Positions 21,093 through 28,443 of a DNA stretch of 56,553 nucleotides are shown piece after piece. The position numbers were made by a program, and so were the translations under genes. The notes under the pieces were generated by a model. The model worked only from the letters and a program-made list of their open reading frames with translations. It did no database searches and was not told the DNA's origin. Within the stretch, counting starts at the first letter, position 1; the number at the start of each line of letters is the position of its first letter. The DNA comes from a virus. Location: the IMG/VR virus record IMGVR_UViG_3300047472_000137, positions 1-56,553 of that record, one strand, 5' to 3'.

Positions 21093-21640
21093 GCAGTCAC
21101 CTTTCGAAGGTCCCGATTCATCTGACGAGCAAGGGCATCGAGCCCGCGGTTGCTTGCCTTGCGCTCCGTGTCGTCCTTTGGAGGCATCCCGAAGACGTAC
21201 CGACGCATCAGGATTTCCCGCTGATGCTTGGGCAGTCGGTTGAGGGCTATCGACGCATCGAGTCGGGCAGAGACGAGATTGTCAGTGATGCGGCAGGACA
21301 AGAGATCGTCTTGCTTGCCCAGCATTCCGCCTAGCTCGTCGTCCGAGTAGATGAAGGTGGCAAGGGCCAACTTCGCCTCATCCGGGGTGTAGTAGTAATT
21401 GCCATCCTCAACGTCCCGTGCATCACGTTCCTTTGAGGCGTACTGGTTTCCCGCCTTCTTACAGAACGTCCAGATGAACGGATCCTCATAGTGCTGCTCG
21501 ATGAGGTGACGACGCTCGTATGCGTGCAGCAAGATCGCTTGCTTAACGTCGTCCTTTTCCACGACGCTCCACGCGGATGCAATAGACCGTGCGGTCTTGT
21601 CTGCGATCTCAGCCACGTGAGCCCAGTCGATCTCAGTCAC
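21089..21640 (-). CDS. Sigma-factor-like protein
   Basis: A 183-residue protein. The C-terminal part, ALNRLPKHQREILMRRYVFG, followed by RGLDALARQMNRDLRKV, resembles region 4 of sigma-70 factors (helix-turn-helix that reads -35 elements). The N-terminal half (KDDVKQAILLHAYERRHLIE) may correspond to a reduced region 2. It could redirect host RNA polymerase to phage promoters; it could also be a sigma-like DNA-binding protein without region 2 function. It is coupled to the phosphoesterase and reductase genes by 4-base overlaps. Confidence 0.65.
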   Translation of the reverse strand: MTEIDWAHVAEIADKTARSIASAWSVVEKDDVKQAILLHAYERRHLIEQHYEDPFIWTFCKKAGNQYASKERDARDVEDGNYYYTPDEAKLALATFIYSDDELGGMLGKQDDLLSCRITDNLVSARLDASIALNRLPKHQREILMRRYVFGMPPKDDTERKASNRGLDALARQMNRDLRKVTA

Positions 21641-22446
21641 GTGGTCTCCCCCTTCTTTACAAAGCGCCCCCCAGCGCCTCGAACGATCTTTCCGTACCGC
21701 GTTCCCTCGACGACGAATGAGCCGTCCCGACGGATATCAACCGGGTACGGGGATACCTCGTGGTCCCCGACGTACAGAATGCCGAAGCCGCTCTGCCAGT
21801 TGGCCACGGCACCAGGGCCCAGGTATTGAGCCTTCCGCGGATCCATGATGTGGCCGACCTCAAAGCCCCACCGCATTCCCCCGAGATGCGATGCGCCGTG
21901 CCGGCGGACGCCCAGGCGGTGAGTGTGGCCCATGACGAGATTCATGGTTGCCTTGCTCGCATGACCATAGGCAGTGGTCCCCGCAATGCTCGACATTCCC
22001 TTGATCTCGTGCCCGTGGATGAGAGCCGTATCAGGCCCCACCTTGTGGAACGGTGGGGTCAGGTCGATACCGAAGGCGTCGAAGTCCAGGAGCTTGGAGA
22101 AGTGGAAGTCATCCGCGTACTCAGCTAGGGCCGGTGCCTTAGCGCTGAGGTACGTTCGGGGCCGAAGGTCGTGGTTACCTTCCAGGATTCCGAAGGGGCC
22201 GTCATAGACGGCCCGAATCGGCTCTAGGACCCGCTTCTTCGTGACATCCGAGTCACTACGAACCTGCTGCCTGTACTCGAACCGAGTCCCCTCGTTCCAG
22301 CGGCTTGGGGTCTCGTAGTCGTTGAGATCCCCGATCTGATATAGCTCGTCGGGCTGATAGTCCCCGATGAAGCTGATCAGATTGTTCAGAGCCTTCGGGT
22401 CGTGGTACGGGACCTGAAGATCCGAGATAACAACTACGCGCTTCAA
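21637..22446 (-). CDS. Calcineurin-like metallophosphoesterase
   Basis: A 269-residue enzyme with all metal motifs of the family: VVISDLQVPYHD (D..H-type, with Gln in place of the usual His-x), IGDLNDYE, GNHDLR, LIHGHE and GHTHRLG. The two-metal centre is thus intact. Substrate unknown; phage enzymes of this kind often act on nucleic acids or nucleotides. It overlaps genes on both sides by four bases. Confidence 0.85.
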   Translation of the reverse strand: MKRVVVISDLQVPYHDPKALNNLISFIGDYQPDELYQIGDLNDYETPSRWNEGTRFEYRQQVRSDSDVTKKRVLEPIRAVYDGPFGILEGNHDLRPRTYLSAKAPALAEYADDFHFSKLLDFDAFGIDLTPPFHKVGPDTALIHGHEIKGMSSIAGTTAYGHASKATMNLVMGHTHRLGVRRHGASHLGGMRWGFEVGHIMDPRKAQYLGPGAVANWQSGFGILYVGDHEVSPYPVDIRRDGSFVVEGTRYGKIVRGAGGRFVKKGETT

Positions 22447-22832
22447 ATGGTCTCCCCCGTAGCCTTAGCGAAGGACAGCCCCCACGGCGTACCGCTGTCC
22501 TGGTACATCTGCATGCTGTTGAACTTCTCGATCGTCTTGCGCGAAAGGCCAGGGAAGAACAGCTTTACCAACGAGTAGGCGGTAACCCCCTCATGCTCCG
22601 CGAGCGTTTTCAGCGGGACGCCAAGGCGGTTGAGGGCCACGCCTATTGCACAGCCAGGTGCGACAAACGCACCGTCCTCATCGGCATGGGCGTAGTAGCA
22701 GGACGGGTCATCGCCGTCCAGGTCATCCTTCATGTGGTCGGGCGCCGAATAGACGTACTCGGGCCGCTCCGCGACGACTTCCCGGAGGACGGTGAGGGCT
22801 CGCTCATCCGTGATCTCTGCAACGTCGGTCAT
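22443..22832 (-). CDS. Hypothetical protein (129 aa)
   Basis: Starts MTDVAEITDERALTVLREVV at ATG 22832. The segment DPSCYYAHADEDGAFVAPGC looks like the start of small proteins found widely in Streptomyces phages and in bacteria near nucleotide genes. Unknown function. Overlaps both neighbours. Confidence 0.6.
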   Translation of the reverse strand: MTDVAEITDERALTVLREVVAERPEYVYSAPDHMKDDLDGDDPSCYYAHADEDGAFVAPGCAIGVALNRLGVPLKTLAEHEGVTAYSLVKLFFPGLSRKTIEKFNSMQMYQDSGTPWGLSFAKATGETI

Positions 22833-23104
22833 CGGTTCTCCCCGTTCTTGAAGCACTTCGGATCGTCGATTACGGCGATGGCCTTTCCGGCCTTGCCGCC
22901 ACCTCTGGTAGTAAAGACTCGGTGCCCGAACCCATCGCACTTGTCAGCGAAGTTGGCAAAGCCATCGGGCATTGAGTGAATGCGAGCCGGGCCGTCGTCC
23001 TTGTACTGCACAGGAGCGTCGTTCCACTCCTCAGTCACGGAACTGCACCCGGAAAGAGAAAGGGCCGCTATAGCGGCCCCGGCAGCAATGATGGCGCGTT
23101 TCAT
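22829..23104 (-). CDS. Phage-encoded lipoprotein
   Basis: A 91-residue protein with a lipoprotein signal peptide, MKRAIIAAGAAIAALSLSGC; the Cys of the LSGC lipobox (residue 20) would be lipidated and anchor it on the outside of the membrane. The mature part is small with two Cys residues that could form a disulphide (DKCDGFG, DPKCFK). Phage lipoproteins often block superinfection by related phages; that role is inferred. It is embedded in the early operon. Confidence 0.75.
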   Translation of the reverse strand: MKRAIIAAGAAIAALSLSGCSSVTEEWNDAPVQYKDDGPARIHSMPDGFANFADKCDGFGHRVFTTRGGGKAGKAIAVIDDPKCFKNGENR

Positions 23105-23514
23105 CGCGAGGTCCTCACCCGATCAATTTCCCGCTGGATGTACCAAGCGGCCTTCTGGAGGTCTTCCAGCTCCGTCGACTTGAACTTTCGACCAGCGCGG
23201 CAGAGGTACTTGACCGCGTTGCCTCGGTTGAAGCACAGGTGTTCCGTGAGGTCGATGACCTCAATGCCGTTCGGCAACCACGTGTAATGCGCCGGGTGCT
23301 CAACTGCCGTGGCCTTTACGTCCTCGGCGGGAGCCTCAAGCGGCGTGATCTCGTCCTCGGCCATGTTGAGGAACTTGGGCTTTCCGCCCACGTACACCTT
23401 CACCCCGTACGGGTAAGGGGCAGTGGTGTGGGAATTAACGGAGTAGACGACACCCCGGTACCCCCCATGGTCACGTGCGGTCACTCGAATCTTGTCACCG
23501 GCTTTGAACTTCAC
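23101..23514 (-). CDS. DUF3310 protein with N-terminal SH3/KOW-like domain
   Basis: A 137-residue protein. The N-terminal 60 residues (FKAGDKIRVTARDHGGYRGV) look like a KOW-type barrel. The C-terminal 65 residues are DUF3310: HPAHYTWLPNGIEVIDLTEH, followed by RGNAVKYLCRAGRK and EDLQKAAWYIQREID. DUF3310 proteins are common in phages and are sometimes called nucleotide kinases, without firm evidence. Confidence 0.8.
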   Translation of the reverse strand: MKFKAGDKIRVTARDHGGYRGVVYSVNSHTTAPYPYGVKVYVGGKPKFLNMAEDEITPLEAPAEDVKATAVEHPAHYTWLPNGIEVIDLTEHLCFNRGNAVKYLCRAGRKFKSTELEDLQKAAWYIQREIDRVRTSR

Positions 23515-24215
23515 AGCCCGATCCGTTCTCTTAGGGCCTGCATGCCCTGGCTGATCAGGACCGCGTTCGAGTCCTGCTTATCCGACATTTCAATGACCTT
23601 GGCGTTCGACAGATCCGCTGCCAGCCCATCCATAAACGTGAGGCCGGGTCCGTCCTCTGCAATGAGGTAGACGGTTTCGTACCCGAGAAGGGCAGGCGTC
23701 CAATACTTTCGCCACGTCCCTGTTCCGGGGGCCCCTACGCAGGGGATGCCGGCATACGCCCAGGACATCGTGTCGAACTCGCCCTCTACCACCACAAGGA
23801 CGGGACTGGGCTCGATCAATGCGTTCGTATTGAAGAGCCGCGGTGGGTCGCCTGGAAGGCTGTTGAACTTTGCGTGATTGAACTCCTCGTGTCGCTCCTT
23901 CTCGCCCTTCTGGAAGAAGTAGTAACCATCAGAGTCCTTAACGCACCTGTCGGCTACACAGCGGAATCGGCAGGTGGCAACGCCGTCTTCTCCGCCCGCA
24001 GGGCGCATGTACGGGAGGCAGAGACTTCCCGTGTAGCGCTCATGTCCAGGTTGAGCCGAACGGACGTAGCCCAGGCCGAAGCTGCCTGCGATTTCGCCCA
24101 GACCCCGAGCCGTTATGTATGCCTCTCCCGGACTTCCCTGGTACGTCTGGTGGTAGATCTTGGCTATCTCCACCGAATTCGGCACGTGCGAATTCTTGGG
24201 CTTCAAGGAAGCCAC
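23511..24215 (-). CDS. Primase Toprim-domain protein
   Basis: A 234-residue protein. Its Toprim motifs are VLVVVEGEFDTMSWA and VYLIAEDGPGLTF, as in DnaG-type primases, and the preceding part (GEAYITARGLGEIAGSFGLG) matches the RNA-polymerase-like region of phage primases. GTG 24215 lies inside the zinc-finger gene upstream but in another frame, after a strong GGGAGAGGA ribosome site. The two proteins probably act together as a split primase. Confidence 0.85.
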   Translation of the reverse strand: MASLKPKNSHVPNSVEIAKIYHQTYQGSPGEAYITARGLGEIAGSFGLGYVRSAQPGHERYTGSLCLPYMRPAGGEDGVATCRFRCVADRCVKDSDGYYFFQKGEKERHEEFNHAKFNSLPGDPPRLFNTNALIEPSPVLVVVEGEFDTMSWAYAGIPCVGAPGTGTWRKYWTPALLGYETVYLIAEDGPGLTFMDGLAADLSNAKVIEMSDKQDSNAVLISQGMQALRERIGL

Positions 24216-24435
24216 AGTTCCTCTCCCTCATAATCACGGCATAGCTGTCTTCGCTGAGGTTGCAGACGAAGCAGTTCCAGCGGTTGCCGTCCACGTCGAC
24301 GGAGGCTGACGGGTTGGAGTCAGCATGAAGGGGACAACAGACTTTCTGTCGTCCCCTTGATGCCGTGACATCTAGCCCGTAGAAATGCGCCAGGACCCTA
24401 GCGATTGCTGGCTTCGGCGGGCTGTTTCTGTTCAC
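24040..24435 (-). CDS. Primase zinc-finger (CHC2-like) protein
   Basis: A 131-residue frame whose first 80 residues are a DnaG/gp4-type zinc-binding domain: VCCPLHADSNPSASVDVDG, WNCFVCNLSED and FLEAQEFARAEFGG. The last 50 residues (after GGDSQDLP) have poor composition and overlap the Toprim gene by 176 bases, so they may be a non-functional extension. A +1 frameshift near 24170-24215 would fuse both domains. Confidence 0.75.
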   Translation of the reverse strand: MNRNSPPKPAIARVLAHFYGLDVTASRGRQKVCCPLHADSNPSASVDVDGNRWNCFVCNLSEDSYAVIMRERNCGFLEAQEFARAEFGGDSQDLPPDVPGKSGRGIHNGSGSGRNRRQLRPGLRPFGSTWT

Positions 24436-24553
24436 CGATACGCCTTACGGTCACCGGAAAGTCGTACTTGCGGGCTGCGGCCTGCCACATGTAGTAATTG
24501 CCGCGCCAGTTGCGGGAGAACGACGGGTCAGACCCCGTGTGGGTGTCGCTCAC
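24398..24553 (-). CDS. 51-residue hypothetical protein
   Basis: MSDTHTGSDPSFSRNWRGNY, ending EQKQPAEASNR. GTG 24553 follows two bases behind the stop of the upstream gene, and the 3' end overlaps the primase zinc-finger gene. The RNWRGNYYMWQAAARKYDF segment is protein-like and rich in aromatic residues. Function unknown. Confidence 0.6.
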   Translation of the reverse strand: MSDTHTGSDPSFSRNWRGNYYMWQAAARKYDFPVTVRRIGEQKQPAEASNR

Positions 24554-24554
24554 G

Positions 24555-24830
24555 TCAGTAAGCGCGGTAGGGGGTGCGCGGTACGGCCGTCCACCGCAGA
24601 GAGCCGGACAGGCGCTTTGCTTCCTTGCTGGTGTCCACACCGGCCTTGGCGAGAGCCCAGTACGCGGCATCGGTGTGCTTTCGCGGGGTGTCCTCCGTCG
24701 AGCCCGAAACGCTGCCCAGGAGGGCGCCCAGCGCCTCGGCCTCCGCCTTGGTGAGCGTCAGGGTGTATCCCGTCTGCTTCTCGACCTTCGTGACCGGCTT
24801 CTCAATGGTGGTGCTCTTGGCCTCAGCCAT
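24555..24830 (-). CDS. Hypothetical protein (91 aa)
   Basis: Starts MAEAKSTTIEKPVTKVEKQT. The middle LTLTKAEAEALGALLGSVSG and AYWALAKAGVD suggest a small helical DNA-binding-like protein. It overlaps the endonuclease VII gene by eight bases. Function unknown. Confidence 0.55.
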   Translation of the reverse strand: MAEAKSTTIEKPVTKVEKQTGYTLTLTKAEAEALGALLGSVSGSTEDTPRKHTDAAYWALAKAGVDTSKEAKRLSGSLRWTAVPRTPYRAY

Positions 24831-25260
24831 TTTCATTCCCCTTGTCGAATGTGTGTCTCGGGCCGAGAACTCTCCAGGCCGGATAGTCCTCTAGGTAATC
24901 CGCTGCGCGGCGTAGAACCTCAGGACGGTCCCTAGCCCCTCTCGCTAGGAGTTGTCCGTTGCAGCGGGCACAAAGAAGGCCGCGAATCGCTTCTGTCTTG
25001 TGACAGTGGTCCACGGCCAGGTTGGTTTTGCGGGTCTCTCGGCAGATGGCGCATTTGCCGTCCTGAGCTTCAAAGAGGCGCTGGTAATCCTCTGCGGTGA
25101 GCCCGTAGGTTGCCAGAATGCGCGTGTTGCGTGATGCCTGCCTGCGGGTGCCTTTGCGGCAGGAAGAACAGACCTTCCCCCGAGAGGAGGTGTAGAACCT
25201 CTCAGCTCTGTTCTTCCCGCACTTCGTGCACTCGCGGAGCCCCTTTCGGGGTGCAGCCAT
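24823..25260 (-). CDS. Recombination endonuclease VII-like nuclease
   Basis: A 145-residue His-Me finger nuclease. An N-terminal zinc knuckle (CTKCGKNRAERFY, VCSSCRKG) is followed by the catalytic part: YGLTAEDYQRLFEAQDGKC, CAICRETRKTNLAVDHCHKT and GLLCARCNGQL. This is the T4 endonuclease VII family, which resolves branched DNA before packaging. It overlaps the upstream gene by one base. Confidence 0.9.
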   Translation of the reverse strand: MAAPRKGLRECTKCGKNRAERFYTSSRGKVCSSCRKGTRRQASRNTRILATYGLTAEDYQRLFEAQDGKCAICRETRKTNLAVDHCHKTEAIRGLLCARCNGQLLARGARDRPEVLRRAADYLEDYPAWRVLGPRHTFDKGNENG

Positions 25261-25607
25261 TAGACCCCCGTCCTGATGGCTGACTCCAGCTGCCTCATTT
25301 CCTTGAGCTGGGTGTTCTCGTCCACGATGGCGAAGAGGTTGAACAGCGGAATTGCCGCCGTCATCCTGCGTCCCCGGAAGTCGATGACAGCTGTCTTGAC
25401 TCCGCCGTTGCCGGCGCCGATGAGGACCCTGGAGAGCTGGAAGAGATTCAGGGTCCTCGGGTTGTCGATCTCAATCACGATGGCAACACCATCGGTGTCC
25501 ACCCCCGAGAGGTCGAGGTGCGGGAAGCGGGACGCAAGGGCGAACCCGAACTCTCGCTCCGCCTTGAACCCGCCCCTGATTCCCCGAACCACTGCCGTGC
25601 TTTCCAT
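25260..25607 (-). CDS. Hypothetical protein (115 aa)
   Basis: Starts MESTAVVRGIRGGFKAEREF at ATG 25607, preceded by site 7 of the 18-bp repeat. It is a mixed alpha/beta protein (VDTDGVAIVIEIDNPRTLNL, KTAVIDFRGRRMTAAIPLF). The acidic residues around EIDN and a Lys-x-VID segment are faintly like a small nuclease or RuvC-type fold, but I cannot assign it. Confidence 0.55.
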   Translation of the reverse strand: MESTAVVRGIRGGFKAEREFGFALASRFPHLDLSGVDTDGVAIVIEIDNPRTLNLFQLSRVLIGAGNGGVKTAVIDFRGRRMTAAIPLFNLFAIVDENTQLKEMRQLESAIRTGV

Positions 25608-25626
25608 TTTGAACGTACGCCCTTCG

Positions 25627-25644
25627 ATCACAGGAGGCAACTTA
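25627..25644 (+). repeat. 18-bp dispersed repeat, site 7
   Basis: Exact consensus ATCACAGGAGGCAACTTA, in the 37-base gap between the ATPase stop (25645) and the start of the next gene (25607). Confidence 0.9.
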
Positions 25645-26478
25645 TTAAGCAGCAAAAGAACCCGGAAGCTCCTCGTCAAGCTCCTCCAGCCGCAGGTTAG
25701 AGCGGTTGAGTCGGAAGCTTGCGAAGGTCCCCCCGGAGGAGTCTTCGAATCCCTCACGGTTTTTGACCGGAGATGCGTGGAGAATCCGGCTGTTCATGCC
25801 GTCAACTTCTTTGTGAATGGTCAGGATGAGCGACGGTACCCGGTGAACCTTTCCCTTGACTCCGCTCAGCGGAATCGGGTTCAAGCCGTCCGAGTGTTCG
25901 CCAGTCACATGATGCAGTCCGAGCACGTGAGCGCAAGTCTCACGGGCCATTTCGGAGAGATACTCACACAGGCCCTCAAGCCCAAACGTATAGCTCTCAG
26001 CGTCCCCCACGGCCCCCGTGTCGACGTTGGTTATGTTGTCGACCACCAGGAGATGAGGAGTGCACCCATACACCTCTAGATAGCACAGGAGGTGCATCTC
26101 GATCTCCGCCTGACTAGGTCGGGCAGAGAAGTTGAACCGCGTCCACCAGCGCTTTCCCAAAGCATCTTCATACTCGGAGAAGTCGCCGTGCAACAGCGAT
26201 TCCTTTACGGTCTTGGCATCATCCCCGGTAACCATGGCCGTAGCCCTGGCCACCTGAGTTGCCGCACTGGAGTCAGCCGAGAAGTACATCACTGGCACGT
26301 TTGCCGACATGGTCAGGAAGAGCGCAAACAAGCTCTTTCCCGTGCCAGGCCCGGCGACAACCAGCGAAAGTTCCGACCTCCGGAACTCAACCTCTAGGCG
26401 CTTCAACGACTTGAACGGATTGGGGATCGGCTCGCCAGCAGCTCCCCGGATCCCTACCGACTGAACTAGGGAGAACAA
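25645..26478 (-). CDS. DnaB/RecA-like ATPase
   Basis: A 277-residue P-loop ATPase. Walker A is VAGPGTGKSLFALF (near residue 43), followed by VMYFSADSS (the glutamate-site position is Asp here); Walker B is PHLLVVDNITN, and an arginine-rich segment SRILHASPVKNREG ends the core. It resembles the RecA-like half of replicative DnaB helicases or phage RadA-type proteins but lacks the DnaB N-terminal domain. TTG 26478 has an AAGGTGA site upstream. It probably works with the split primase and polymerase. Confidence 0.8.
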   Translation of the reverse strand: MFSLVQSVGIRGAAGEPIPNPFKSLKRLEVEFRRSELSLVVAGPGTGKSLFALFLTMSANVPVMYFSADSSAATQVARATAMVTGDDAKTVKESLLHGDFSEYEDALGKRWWTRFNFSARPSQAEIEMHLLCYLEVYGCTPHLLVVDNITNVDTGAVGDAESYTFGLEGLCEYLSEMARETCAHVLGLHHVTGEHSDGLNPIPLSGVKGKVHRVPSLILTIHKEVDGMNSRILHASPVKNREGFEDSSGGTFASFRLNRSNLRLEELDEELPGSFAA

Positions 26479-26499
26479 CAGCTCACCTTCCCCGCCTCC

Positions 26500-26517
26500 A
26501 TCACAGGAGGCAACTTA
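26500..26517 (+). repeat. 18-bp dispersed repeat, site 8
   Basis: Exact consensus ATCACAGGAGGCAACTTA, between a terminator and the start of the ATPase gene. On the minus strand it is preceded by TTTTTTCGCCCGAG, close to the sequence before site 6. Confidence 0.9.
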
Positions 26518-26525
26518 CTCGGGCG

Positions 26526-26553
26526 AAAAAAGGACCCTTGAGGGCCCTGTCCT
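26526..26553 (-). terminator. Terminator after the Cas4-like gene
   Basis: On the minus strand AGGAC pairs with GTCCT around a GGGCCCTCAAGG core, followed by a T6 run. It lies 45 bases past the nuclease stop. Confidence 0.65.
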
Positions 26554-26599
26554 TCTGCTTCCAGCATATGCCAGGAGCACTCTCCTGGACAACACAGTT

Positions 26600-27364
26600 T
26601 CATCCGCGCCTCGACGAACAGGCGTGGGAAACGTCGCAGAACCGGCAGTGAAACCCGGGCTTGGCGGGGAAGTTCCCCGCCTTCACGCCCTGGTCCAGCT
26701 CCACGAAGCGCGCCGCAACGGCTTCCTCGGTGACCTCGGTCAGGTCGACGGGCTTTGACGGCTTGCCAGTCTTCGCCATGTACCAATCGGCGTCGTTGAC
26801 TTCCACCCCCAGGACCTTCCGCGCCAGTACGCCGTAGGTCTGAAGCTGGAACTTGCTCTTCGTGCTGCCTGTCTTGAGGTCACGCACCTTCACCGTGCCG
26901 TCAGGCTTGCCGAGAAGCTGATCCACGTAGCCCTGCACGGCCACGCCACCGATCTCGGCCGACAGGTGCAGCTCGATGCCCGGCTTGCCGGCGGGGTCCT
27001 TCCAGATCTCGGGACGGTTCTCCTCGGCCCACCGAACGTAGGCCCGAGTCTGCTCCATCCCAAGGACGTACCGGGACTCAATATCTGACTGACCATCGGT
27101 GCCGGCGGTCATCCAGTGATCCAGGTTGGGTTCCTCAAGCAGGCTCTTATTCACCCTCGACGTGTAGTCCTGGTGGAAGAGCTCTGCCGCCTGATCCGCG
27201 GTGAGCTTTCGCCCACCTTCCTCGTACGTTTCTATGGCCGAGTGAAATGCCGACCCCTGATGAGACCAAGCAGCGGGCCGGGGGATGACCCTCCGAACCC
27301 GCTGTAGCTCGTACTGGTGTGGGCACTTGTCATATTGCTCCGCCTGTGACACCGAGCGTGTCAT
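26600..27364 (-). CDS. PD-(D/E)XK nuclease of the Cas4/RecB type
   Basis: A 254-residue nuclease. It has an N-terminal Cys (QAEQYDKCPHQY) and the C-terminal set HCRFCDVSHAC, four Cys that probably bind an iron-sulphur cluster as in Cas4 and AddB. The active-site motifs are GSAFHSAIE, VQGYVDQLLG (Asp) and VKVRDLKTGSTKSKFQLQTY (Asp-x-Lys plus QxxxY). ATG 27364 has an AAGG site. There is no CRISPR array in the window, so a recombination or DNA-end processing role is likelier than spacer acquisition. Confidence 0.85.
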   Translation of the reverse strand: MTRSVSQAEQYDKCPHQYELQRVRRVIPRPAAWSHQGSAFHSAIETYEEGGRKLTADQAAELFHQDYTSRVNKSLLEEPNLDHWMTAGTDGQSDIESRYVLGMEQTRAYVRWAEENRPEIWKDPAGKPGIELHLSAEIGGVAVQGYVDQLLGKPDGTVKVRDLKTGSTKSKFQLQTYGVLARKVLGVEVNDADWYMAKTGKPSKPVDLTEVTEEAVAARFVELDQGVKAGNFPAKPGFHCRFCDVSHACSSRRG

Positions 27365-27386
27365 TGCGGCGACCTTAGCGAATCTG

Positions 27387-27749
27387 TCAGTCAATGTACT
27401 CCCATTCAGAGCGGAAGGCCGGGTGCACCAAATGCACCTGGAAACTGTTGGAGAAGGGGAACTGCCTGTGAGGGTGACCGTAGGAGTCTGATTCCACAAC
27501 CCGATTACGCCAGTTCGCCATGAGTTCCATGTCGAGCCTCTCCAGTGCAGAGAAGTCCTCGGGGAACAGAATGTCCGCTTCCGTCACGATGAAGTAGGAC
27601 CCGGCCGTGAGCGTGGCCACCCGCACGATGCGGAGCGCTTCCGAGGCGTACACGTCCGCCCGCATGACCGGTCGAGCCGCCCCCATCACTCTTCGCAGCT
27701 CCGTGCGCGTCTGCCAACGACTCGATACGGCCCCCATGACCATCAACAC
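27387..27749 (-). CDS. Hypothetical protein (120 aa)
   Basis: An alpha/beta protein, AVSSRWQTRTELRRVM ... SYFIVTEADILFPEDFSALE ... QVHLVHPAFRSEWEYID. GTG 27749 has a GGGGAG site five bases upstream; ATG 27743 or 27737 are alternatives. Function unknown. It would be the first gene of the leftward early operon after the repressor's terminator. Confidence 0.55.
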   Translation of the reverse strand: MLMVMGAVSSRWQTRTELRRVMGAARPVMRADVYASEALRIVRVATLTAGSYFIVTEADILFPEDFSALERLDMELMANWRNRVVESDSYGHPHRQFPFSNSFQVHLVHPAFRSEWEYID

Positions 27750-27894
27750 ACACGCTCCCCGCCCCGGATCTGATGTACCCGAACGCCTGTGCGACAGACC
27801 GTCCGTGAGAAGAGCGTACGCGGTCGAGAGTGTGGAGAAGGTGTGAAAATTGCTGTGCCGTGGATCACAGTTGATCTTTGCGCTTGACGTACAA

Positions 27895-27931
27895 CCAAAA
27901 ATGGCCCGTGCAGGTCAAACCTGCTCGGGCC
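27895..27931 (-). terminator. Terminator after the repressor gene
   Basis: On the minus strand GGCCCG-A-GCAGG pairs with CCTGC-A-CGGGCC across a five-base loop, followed by ATTTTTGG, 20 bases past the repressor stop. It would isolate the repressor from the early operon. Confidence 0.8.
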
Positions 27932-27951
27932 TTGCAGTCGTGACGATCTTG

Positions 27952-28443
27952 TCAGGTTGCCGCGTCAGCGTCCTGAGCTGTGGGCAAGTGGAACAGGGCG
28001 GTCCGTTCGTCCTGCGGGACACCCTCGGGCCACCGGACAACGAGTGATCCATCTCGCTCCGGATCTCGCGGCACATAGTGCGCCCCCTGGACGTCATCCA
28101 GGTTGAGCACCTCTCCGTTTTGAACATGATTCAAGAAGGCCCTGAGTGCAGCTCTGGACCTAGGCGAGACCTCTGCGCCCATCCGCTCCCGCAGGAGGGC
28201 ACGCAGCCCCACATAAGGCTGCTGTCGCCACAGCTTCGCCTTCGCCGGGTGATTGGCGACATCCCAGGGAAGAACAGCAGTCACGTCCTGGAGAGGGCCT
28301 CTGCGGTACTCACCCATATCGTTAAACCGCTTAGTGACGGCCTGTCGGCTAACGCCATACTTCTTAGCGATTTCGCTATGCGTCAGACCGGCCGCTTCCA
28401 GCTTCAGAAGCTCCGCATTGTCCGGAAGAATCGGCCGTCTCAT
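27952..28443 (-). CDS. Candidate immunity repressor (L5 gp71-like layout)
   Basis: A 163-residue DNA-binding protein. The N-terminal HTH, LEAAGLTHSEIAKKYGVSRQ, then AVTKRF, matches in layout the HTH of the mycobacteriophage L5 repressor gp71 as I recall it (TEIAELYGVTRQAVS). Two further landmarks agree: PWD followed by His and Lys (LPWDVANHPAKAK; L5 has PWDTRKPHDKSK) and GAHYVPRDPERDGSLVVRW (L5: FRYVPRGIEDDDLLIRV). L5 gp71 binds many asymmetric 'stoperator' sites. This gene lies alone, with its own terminator, at the divide between leftward early and rightward late genes, as expected for a repressor. Alternatively it is a general HTH regulator. Confidence 0.7.
   Translation of the reverse strand: MRRPILPDNAELLKLEAAGLTHSEIAKKYGVSRQAVTKRFNDMGEYRRGPLQDVTAVLPWDVANHPAKAKLWRQQPYVGLRALLRERMGAEVSPRSRAALRAFLNHVQNGEVLNLDDVQGAHYVPRDPERDGSLVVRWPEGVPQDERTALFHLPTAQDADAAT

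Noticed and set aside
26600-27364. Cas4-like gene as a sign of a CRISPR system
   Set aside because: No repeat-spacer array and no other cas gene is present; phage Cas4/RecB-type nucleases are common on their own.
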